Shown: piece after piece, positions 6,784-12,960 of the stretch | Layout of the letters: the number at the start of each line of letters is the position of its first letter | How positions within the stretch are numbered: the first letter of the stretch is position 1 | Assembly: GCA_030431085.1 (NCBI GenBank) | Contig: JAUIJW010000022.1 | Location: forward strand, 1 to 17,509 | Direction: 5' to 3' | DNA length: 17,509 nucleotides | Source of the DNA: Bacteroidia bacterium | GTDB taxonomy: Bacteria; Bacteroidota; Bacteroidia; Flavobacteriales; Flavobacteriaceae | The notes under the pieces: generated by a model | Databases searched by the model: none | Told to the model about the DNA's origin: nothing | What the model saw: the letters and a program-made list of their open reading frames with translations, nothing else | Position numbers and translations under genes: made by a program

Positions 6784-8031
6784 TTAAAAATAGATGGTGA
6801 TATTGTGCTGATTATCAATGTAAGTGTGGTTGATCTGCCAATTGTTTGTTTCGCAAACTTTTTTAACAATGGCTAAGCCAAGTCCAAAAGAATCTGCAGA
6901 TTTGCTATCTTTTCTAAATCTTTCGAATAACGAATCTGAAGGGATATTAGGAGGTAATCCAGTATTGGTAAAACTTACAAATAAATCTGATGTGACTACT
7001 GCAATAGAGCCTTTTTCGATATTATGTTTAATAGCATTGCCAATTAAGTTAGAAATTACCATATCAAATAGTAATGTGTTGGCTTTAATTTTTGGTTCTT
7101 TGGCAAAGTTCTTTTCAACAGTAATTTTTTTATTTTCGATGAAATCTTCTAATAATTCCAAATGTTTTTCAATCACATCATTAATGAAAATATCTTCCTT
7201 ATCTGTAAATTGCTCATTTTCAATTTTAGAAAGTAGTAATAGTGTTTTATTGAGTTTAGATAATCTTTTTGAAGCAATGTAAATGGCTTTTATTTGTTGG
7301 ATTTGACTTCTTTTTAAATTATCGGATTGTAATAAATACTCGGCTTTGGTTTGCATGATAGCTAAGGGTGTTTGCATTTCATGCGAGGCATTTTCTGTAA
7401 ACTCTTTTAAATTTCTAAAGTCTGAACTTAATTTACCTGTTAATTTTTCTATAGATTGGTTGAGCTCTTGAAATTCTTCAACATTTGATCCCCGTAGTGC
7501 AATGGGTTCGTTTTTCTCTATTGAAAAGCCTTTTAGAATTTCTATGTTTTCATAAAAAGGCAGCCAGGCATAGTTCATTAATATAGTATTAACGGTATAT
7601 ATGGCAGCAATGAGCAAAATAATGACAATCCCAACTGAGAGTACAATGGTTATAAAGAAATCTCGGTTTCTTACCTTAGAGCTTCGAGTTATTATTTTAT
7701 AGGTTTTGTTGTGTAGGGTTTCAATAGAAGTAAGTTGCCTATAGGTTTCGTATTTCTCTACACCATTAATCAATTGGTAGATTAGAGTATCTTTAAAGTA
7801 AAGGGTGTCTCTGATGGGTGTTGTGCTTTCAAAGTCTTCTACATCGAAAATAGGTAGAGGGTATTCGTACTTTATTTTTTGGGCAATTAAATCTTTGTCC
7901 CAAAGTAATTTTTCGTCTTGTCGTTTATCTAGTATTGTTTTTAGTGAGAAATAAATAACAATACTAGACACAATGAAAATGACTATTGAAAATAGAACAT
8001 AGGTTTTTTTTGTTTGCTGTATTAAACGCAT
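6784..8031 (-). CDS. two-component sensor histidine kinase
   Basis: The 415-residue inner-membrane kinase has TM1 at about 11-30, a periplasmic sensor segment of about 95 residues, and TM2 at about 125-150. A linker and a HisKA dimerisation helix follow, with the phospho-acceptor His217 in ASHEMQTPLAIM. The HATPase domain shows the N box (NLIGNAIKHN, Asn328 and Asn332), an F-box-like FERFRK at 369-374, and the G2 box FGLGLAIVKK at 382-391. The G1 box reads NTG (356-358) rather than DxG, a substitution seen in some family members. The ATG overlaps the response regulator stop by one base (TAATG), so they are translationally coupled. The signal sensed is unknown; the periplasmic part has no recognised domain. 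Confidence 0.93.
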   Translation of the reverse strand: MRLIQQTKKTYVLFSIVIFIVSSIVIYFSLKTILDKRQDEKLLWDKDLIAQKIKYEYPLPIFDVEDFESTTPIRDTLYFKDTLIYQLINGVEKYETYRQLTSIETLHNKTYKIITRSSKVRNRDFFITIVLSVGIVIILLIAAIYTVNTILMNYAWLPFYENIEILKGFSIEKNEPIALRGSNVEEFQELNQSIEKLTGKLSSDFRNLKEFTENASHEMQTPLAIMQTKAEYLLQSDNLKRSQIQQIKAIYIASKRLSKLNKTLLLLSKIENEQFTDKEDIFINDVIEKHLELLEDFIENKKITVEKNFAKEPKIKANTLLFDMVISNLIGNAIKHNIEKGSIAVVTSDLFVSFTNTGLPPNIPSDSLFERFRKDSKSADSFGLGLAIVKKVCETNNWQINHTYIDNQHNITIYF

Positions 8032-8705
8032 TAATCACCAAATTTATATCCTAGGCCATAGATGGTTTGGAGGTAGTCATTGGCTCCCATTTTCTTAAGC
8101 TTTTTACGTAAATTCCTCATATGGGTATAAATAAAGTCGAAATTATCTACGAGATCAATATTATCTCCCCAAAGATGCTCTGCAATGGCTTCTTTGGTTA
8201 ATACTCTATTTTTATTGGTGATAAAATAAAGAAGTAAAAAGTACTCCTTTTTAGTAAGATCTACAGGTTGACTATCAACGAAAACGGTTTTAGCCTCAGG
8301 GTTAATTTCTATTTCGTGAAACTTTATATTTTCACTGCCTTCAAATTTTCTACGTCTAATGATAGAGTTTATTCTAGAGTTCAACTCGGCTAAATGGAAT
8401 GGTTTGGTAATATAGTCGTCTGCGCCTAAATCTAGCCCCATTAATTTATCATCGAGTGAGTTTTTTGCCGATACAATTAATACACCTGTTTCTGGACTAC
8501 TTTTTTTTATGGTTTTTAATAAATCAAGACCATTGCCATCCGGTAGCGTAATATCTAAAATTACAATATCGTATTTGTAGCTGATGAACTTATCTTCTGC
8601 CTCAAAATAAGTTGTTGCTTTTTCGCAAACAAAATCTTCTTTTTGTAAATATTTACTAGTGGTTTGTAATAGCTCTAGCTCATCTTCTACGATTAGTATT
8701 TTCAT
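8031..8705 (-). CDS. two-component response regulator, OmpR/PhoB family
   Basis: The 224-residue cytosolic transcription factor has an N-terminal receiver domain with acidic pair Glu7-Asp8, phospho-acceptor Asp51 (VILDITLPDGNG), Ser79 in VSAKNS and Lys101 in ITKPF. A winged-helix DNA-binding domain spans about 125-222 with LTKKEYFLL, VDNFDFIYTHMRNLRKKL (recognition helix) and the closing IYGLGYKF. It is the partner of the overlapping histidine kinase gene. A PagL-like lipid A deacylase gene ends 77 bp upstream on the same strand and is a possible target. A TATTTTTG box at 8726-8733 is a candidate promoter within that gap, so the pair can be expressed independently. Confidence 0.95.
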   Translation of the reverse strand: MKILIVEDELELLQTTSKYLQKEDFVCEKATTYFEAEDKFISYKYDIVILDITLPDGNGLDLLKTIKKSSPETGVLIVSAKNSLDDKLMGLDLGADDYITKPFHLAELNSRINSIIRRRKFEGSENIKFHEIEINPEAKTVFVDSQPVDLTKKEYFLLLYFITNKNRVLTKEAIAEHLWGDNIDLVDNFDFIYTHMRNLRKKLKKMGANDYLQTIYGLGYKFGD

Positions 8706-8725
8706 GTTTGCTAATTTTAATCACA

Positions 8726-8733
8726 CAAAAATA
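8726..8733 (-). promoter_or_regulatory. candidate -7 box for the response regulator-kinase pair (TATTTTTG)
   Basis: The minus strand reads TATTTTTG, a TAnnTTTG match 20 bp before the response regulator ATG. No TTG is found at the usual distance upstream, so support is modest. Confidence 0.45.
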
Positions 8734-8782
8734 AGGTATTATTGTGAGAATTTTAGCGGTTAGATTTATAATTGATTTAAAA

Positions 8783-9958
8783 TCAGTGTGTCGTTAAGTA
8801 CTTGTTTTGATCTTTTTTAAAGGTGTAGCCAAGAGTCCACTCAATATAATCAGACCTTGTTTCTGTAACTTTTAAACTCACACCAGCAAATAGTTTCTTG
8901 TTTTTACCAAATAAGTAACGTGCGCCAATTCTTTTATATACCTTACTTTCGTCATTTTCTACATTTCGATTGATATGATATCCCACATTTAGTGGCATAT
9001 AAAGCCTATCTGTGATTACCCATTCAAACAAGCCTACCACACCATAACTAAACATTTTATTAAAGTCTGATTTATCAGTTTGGTTTCTTTTAAGAGAACC
9101 AGCGGAGTAGAACCCTTCGATACCGGCACCAACTCTAAATTTGTAAGAAAACTGTCTTAAATACCCTAGTGAAAGGGTTGATTTAAAATAGTTGCCTTGA
9201 CTGTAAGTGTAATTACGATGACCAATGGCGCCATATACTTGAAAGATATTAAAAGGTTTAAATGCTAAGGTCTGTTGGGGCTTTATGCTTTCAAACGTAT
9301 TAGGATGAAATTGATAGCCTAAGGATAGGGTAATAGGTACAAAGTTCATACCTTTATTAGGTAAAAACATCTTACCATTAGAAAAATGTTTGAGGCCCAC
9401 ACCAAAGCCACCATACCAATGAGGAGTGAAGCTGTATTTACCTTCAAAATTAAACGATACATAAAAATTTCTATTAGACCCGATTATTTCATTATGAGGA
9501 TTACTTAGGGGGTCATAATGTTTGAAATTGAATCCTAGTCCTAGGCCAATATTATAGACCCAAAGCCACTTGCTTTTTTTTCTATGAAAGGGAATTTCAT
9601 AGAAGCCGTAAATGGCCATAGGATTACCATAGATTTCATTATGAATATAACCTGAATAAAAGCCTACGCCATAGCGTGGATTTCTATATAGATGAGCGTA
9701 GATGTTCTGAGATCTTTCTTTCCATGAGGCAATGATGTGAAATGCATTATAGTCTGTAAAATTAACCTCTTGTGTAGTCTCGCCAATGGGGCCAAACTCA
9801 TAATTTACCTGTAGGGCAAAGCTACTTTTGTCAACAAGGCTATCTTTTGAGTTAAGGGGATGTTTTTCTTGTGAAAATAACTGTAAATCAATAAGTAAGG
9901 ATAGTCCTAAAAAAAGTAGTATAGACGTATTATTTTGAAAATCTAATTTGGTATTCAA
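8783..9958 (-). CDS. acyloxyacyl hydrolase / PagL-like lipid A 3-O-deacylase homologue
   Basis: The 391-residue outer-membrane beta-barrel protein has a hydrophobic export signal (SILLFLGLSLLI, cleavage near Ser29-Gln30). Residues about 50-215 form the PagL-like domain: alternating aromatic strands, then FGVGLKHFSNG with the catalytic-type His191-x-Ser193-Asn194. Pseudomonas PagL has a third residue, a Glu 12 positions after the Ser. Here that position (205, in PNKGMN) is Asn, so the triad may be altered. Residues about 230-391 add a second strand-rich barrel-like half. The start is a TTG at 9958; no ATG exists before the signal peptide, and upstream ATT is the only other option. Two-component genes follow on the same strand. 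It may trim lipid A, but activity is inferred. Confidence 0.8.
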   Translation of the reverse strand: MNTKLDFQNNTSILLFLGLSLLIDLQLFSQEKHPLNSKDSLVDKSSFALQVNYEFGPIGETTQEVNFTDYNAFHIIASWKERSQNIYAHLYRNPRYGVGFYSGYIHNEIYGNPMAIYGFYEIPFHRKKSKWLWVYNIGLGLGFNFKHYDPLSNPHNEIIGSNRNFYVSFNFEGKYSFTPHWYGGFGVGLKHFSNGKMFLPNKGMNFVPITLSLGYQFHPNTFESIKPQQTLAFKPFNIFQVYGAIGHRNYTYSQGNYFKSTLSLGYLRQFSYKFRVGAGIEGFYSAGSLKRNQTDKSDFNKMFSYGVVGLFEWVITDRLYMPLNVGYHINRNVENDESKVYKRIGARYLFGKNKKLFAGVSLKVTETRSDYIEWTLGYTFKKDQNKYLTTH

Positions 9959-10075
9959 GTTGTAATTATTGTTTTGGTTATCGCAAATTTCAATAAATAT
10001 TATTGAATATAAATAATAAAACGTCAGAAATTACGTTTATATCAAGCGAGTAAAATCGATAAATTATTCAATGCT

Positions 10076-10636
10076 ATGAAAAAGATTTATTTTACTGCCG
10101 TATGTTTTATGGCTTTATTTTATACCCAATTAGTAACTTCACAAAAGTTTGATCAATTAGATAAAAATCCTACAGATATATCTTATTTGCGTCAAAATAA
10201 ATTAGAAAAGCCTTTGGTAAAGGTGGTTTACGGACGACCCCAAAAAACAACCAACCAAGTGTTTGGTGAGCAAGTACCTTATGGTAAAATTTGGAGAACA
10301 GGAGCTAACGAGGCCACCGAAGTTAAGTTTTACACGGCAATAAAATTTGGAAATAAAGTTATAAAACCAGGAACTTACATTTTACATACCATACCTGGTG
10401 AAAAAGAGTGGACGATCATTTTAAATTCCAATACAGATACTTGGGGCTCTTTCTTTTACGATCAATCAAAAGATGTAGCAAGAATTAAAGTGCCTGTTAA
10501 AAAAATGGAACCGCTTGAAGTATTTTCAATAGGATTTAAACAAAGCTATGATAATACCATTATGGTTTTAGCTTGGGATACAACTAGGGTAGACATACCG
10601 TTGAAAATGAATACAGAATTATTGGCAAAAATTTAA
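10076..10636 (+). CDS. DUF2911 secreted protein (first of tandem pair)
   Basis: The 186-residue product has a signal peptide (MKKIYFTAVCFMALFYTQLVTS, cleavage before Gln23). The mature part is one DUF2911 domain, a family of unknown function frequent in Bacteroidota: VKVVYGRPQK, a PYGKIWRTGANEATEV block, GTYILHTIPGEKEWTIILN, and FSIGFKQ, with a closing AWDTTRVDIPL. It is expected in the periplasm or on the envelope. The next gene is a paralogue starting 4 bp after the stop, with roughly half the residues identical over the domain. Divergent from the PagL-like gene, with about 115 AT-rich bp between them. Confidence 0.9.
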   Translation: MKKIYFTAVCFMALFYTQLVTSQKFDQLDKNPTDISYLRQNKLEKPLVKVVYGRPQKTTNQVFGEQVPYGKIWRTGANEATEVKFYTAIKFGNKVIKPGTYILHTIPGEKEWTIILNSNTDTWGSFFYDQSKDVARIKVPVKKMEPLEVFSIGFKQSYDNTIMVLAWDTTRVDIPLKMNTELLAKI

Positions 10637-10640
10637 AGTC

Positions 10641-11186
10641 TTGAAATCAAAATACTTTCTTCTATTTTTAGGATTATGTTTTACGAGTTTTTTTAGTCTA
10701 GAGCTTAGTGCTCAAGATTTTAATGAGCTAGATAAGAGTCCGCACGATATTGTATATTATCGTGTTAATAAGATCTCGCCGCCAAAGATTAAGGTGTTGT
10801 ATGGTAGGCCTCAGAAAAATGGTAGAAAAATATTTGGAGACCTTATACCTTACAATAAAGTTTGGCGTGTGGGTGCCAACGAGTCTACAGAGATTAGTTT
10901 TTATCAAGATGTTATTTTTGGTGACCAACCCATTAAAAAAGGAACCTATACCTTATATGCTATTCCTCAAGAAAAAGAATGGATTATCATTCTTAACTCT
11001 CAATTAGATGGTTGGGGTGCTTATGATTATAATGAAAAGTTTGATGTGGCCAGAGTTCGAGCTAAAGTAAAGCATGCAGAAGTGTTAGAAGCTTTTTCCA
11101 TTGCCTTTAAAAAGAAATCAGAACATGTAGATTTTATTTTAGGTTGGGATAGAACAAGAGTTAAATTACCCATTAAATGGCCTTAA
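10641..11186 (+). CDS. DUF2911 secreted protein (second of tandem pair)
   Basis: The 181-residue paralogue repeats the same blocks: IKVLYGRPQK, PYNKVWRVGANESTEI, GTYTLYAIPQEKEWIIILN, FSIAFKK and GWDRTRVKLPI. The signal peptide (MKSKYFLLFLGLCFTSFF...LSA, cleavage before Gln25) fixes the start at a TTG at 10641, as no ATG or GTG is available in frame before the hydrophobic segment. It begins 4 bp after the stop of the first copy, consistent with translational coupling that would offset a weak start codon. The stop is 2 bp from the end of the convergent amidohydrolase gene; no terminator hairpin is seen between them. Function unknown. Confidence 0.88.
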   Translation: MKSKYFLLFLGLCFTSFFSLELSAQDFNELDKSPHDIVYYRVNKISPPKIKVLYGRPQKNGRKIFGDLIPYNKVWRVGANESTEISFYQDVIFGDQPIKKGTYTLYAIPQEKEWIIILNSQLDGWGAYDYNEKFDVARVRAKVKHAEVLEAFSIAFKKKSEHVDFILGWDRTRVKLPIKWP

Positions 11187-11188
11187 TT

Positions 11189-12808
11189 TTAATAAACTTT
11201 TTCACCACCAATATAAGTGTTAATTACTTTTGTTTTAGGAATTTCTTTAGCCTCAATTTCCATAATATTACTGTCTAAAATTACAAAGTCTGCGAGCTTA
11301 CCTGCTTCAATGCTACCTTTCTCATTTTCTTCAAAATTAGCATATGCAGGCCAAATGGTCATTCCTTTAAGAGCTTCAGGTCTAGTTAGGGCATTATTCA
11401 TTTGAAATCCACTTTCGGGATATCCATTTAAGTCTTTGCGCGCAATGGCAGCATAGAATGTATACATCGGATTCACTTTTTCTACAGGAAAATCTGTACC
11501 CAATACAATTCTAGTGTTAACGTCTAATAATTTTTTGTAGGCGTAAGCTCCTCTCATTCTTTCTCTACCTATTCTGTCTTCAAGCCAATACATATCGCTG
11601 GTGGCATGGGTAGGTTGAACCGATGGAATAATTTCGGTAAAATAAGCAAAATCTATGCTGTCTAAAATTTGAGCGTGTTCTATACGCCATCGCTTATTTG
11701 TTTTACTTTTTAGTGCTTTGGTGTATGTGTTTAAAATGAGGGCATTGGCAGAATCGCCAATAGCATGTGTATTCATTTGAAAATCCGATTTAGCTAAGGT
11801 TTTAGCCATAATAAGTAAAATGTCTGGCTGTGTAACCAAGGCACCCAAATGATCCTCTCGATCTGAATATTCTTTTTTTAACATAGCCCCTCTAGAGCCT
11901 AGAGCACCATCTCCATAAACTTTAAAAGAACGAACATTAAGTTTATCAGTTTTATAAATTCCTTTATCGAGATAATATTCTATATTTTTTTTATTGGCAG
12001 AAATCATAGCGTAAACTCTTATTTGAATTTGTTGCCTACTCTGTAAAGTATCAATCAAGTCAATAACATCTCTATCTAATCCAGCATCATCAACCGTAGT
12101 TAAACCCATAGATAGACAGTAATCATTGGCTAACTTTAGGGCATTTTCTTGATGCGTTTGACTTATTTTAGGGTATATTTTTTCTATTAAAATACAAGCG
12201 TTATCAATCAATACACCTGTTGGTTTGTCGTTTTTGGTAATGATTTCTCCACCCTTAATTACAGTATCTCTAGGAATTTTGGCTAAATCAAGAGCCGCTT
12301 GATTAACAAGTAAAGCATGACCGTCAATCCTTTCAAGAGCTACTGGTGTTTTAGGGAATAATCGGTTGAGTTTTTCATTGGTTGGAAATTCTTTTGACGA
12401 CCAGTCGTTTTGATCCCAGCCTCTACCACGAATGAATTTACTACGATGTTTCTTTTGAAAAGTAACAACCCTTTCAATCACTTCGTCAAAGCTTTTCGTT
12501 TCTGCTAAATCTACAATTTGCATAGACAATCCTAAACCGTAAAAGTGACAATGACCGTCTATTAAACCTGGTACAATGGTTTTTTGATTAGCATCTATAA
12601 TTTCTGGAGAATTATACAAATCCAGAATATGTTCGGTACTACCTACGTCGATAAATTTTCCCTTATCTATGGCAAAAGCATGAGCGATATCAAAACTGTC
12701 ATTAACAGTATAGATATTCGCATTGACAACAATAAGGTCAACAGGTGTTTTAGTTTGACAAGCACATAGCATCAAAAAGATCACTATGATTTTGAGGGGA
12801 AATTTCAT
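11189..12808 (-). CDS. YtcJ-type amidohydrolase lipoprotein (metal-dependent)
   Basis: The 539-residue product belongs to the amidohydrolase_3 (YtcJ-like) group of the metallo-dependent hydrolase superfamily. A lipoprotein signal (MKFPLKIIVIFLMLCAC, Cys17) places it in the envelope. The metal-site motifs are GLIDGHCHF (His86, His88), FKVYGDGALGSRGA (Lys296), MNTHAIGDSAN (His348), RIEHAQIL (His378) and GTDFPVEKVNP (Asp439). The C-terminus has the beta-sandwich sequence KGSIEAGKLADFVILD. The substrate is unknown; these proteins are often annotated only by family. The mRNA just after the AUG (codons 3-7) reads UUCCCCUCAAAA, complementary to the small RNA loops at 6294-6303 and 6566-6575. A TACCTTTA box at 12831-12838 is a plausible promoter. 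Confidence 0.92.
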   Translation of the reverse strand: MKFPLKIIVIFLMLCACQTKTPVDLIVVNANIYTVNDSFDIAHAFAIDKGKFIDVGSTEHILDLYNSPEIIDANQKTIVPGLIDGHCHFYGLGLSMQIVDLAETKSFDEVIERVVTFQKKHRSKFIRGRGWDQNDWSSKEFPTNEKLNRLFPKTPVALERIDGHALLVNQAALDLAKIPRDTVIKGGEIITKNDKPTGVLIDNACILIEKIYPKISQTHQENALKLANDYCLSMGLTTVDDAGLDRDVIDLIDTLQSRQQIQIRVYAMISANKKNIEYYLDKGIYKTDKLNVRSFKVYGDGALGSRGAMLKKEYSDREDHLGALVTQPDILLIMAKTLAKSDFQMNTHAIGDSANALILNTYTKALKSKTNKRWRIEHAQILDSIDFAYFTEIIPSVQPTHATSDMYWLEDRIGRERMRGAYAYKKLLDVNTRIVLGTDFPVEKVNPMYTFYAAIARKDLNGYPESGFQMNNALTRPEALKGMTIWPAYANFEENEKGSIEAGKLADFVILDSNIMEIEAKEIPKTKVINTYIGGEKVY

Positions 12809-12830
12809 GTGATTTTGGTTTTTCAGTGTT

Positions 12831-12838
12831 TAAAGGTA
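12831..12838 (-). promoter_or_regulatory. candidate -7 box for the amidohydrolase gene
   Basis: The minus strand reads TACCTTTA, 7 of 8 positions of TAnnTTTG, 22 bp before the ATG. It is within the divergent region shared with leuS. Confidence 0.35.
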
Positions 12839-12892
12839 TAAATTATTAATGACACAGGTTAATTTTTTATGTGAACTTAAGTTTAAGCAACT

Positions 12893-12922
12893 TTGCACTT
12901 TGTGCTTTAAAGTTTACCTTTG
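12893..12922 (+). promoter_or_regulatory. leuS promoter (TTG-N19-TACCTTTG)
   Basis: A TTG at 12893-12895 is followed after 19 bp by TACCTTTG (12915-12922), matching both elements and the spacing of the Bacteroidota housekeeping promoter. It lies about 38 bp before the leuS ATG. It is the best promoter in the window. The heptamer TTTGCAC occurs at 12893-12899 and again at 12919-12925. Confidence 0.75.
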
Positions 12923-12960
12923 CACACTTGTGTCAACAATAAGTTTTATAAAGCTGAACG

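Noticed and set aside
6824..7282. 152-residue open frame on the plus strand inside the histidine kinase gene
   Set aside because: It lies wholly antisense to a well-supported kinase coding sequence and shows no recognisable domain or start context.
8773..8785. TGATTTAAAATCA palindrome near the deacylase stop
   Set aside because: It is AT-rich and overlaps a stop codon with a 1-base centre, so it cannot form a hairpin, and there is no second copy to suggest an operator.
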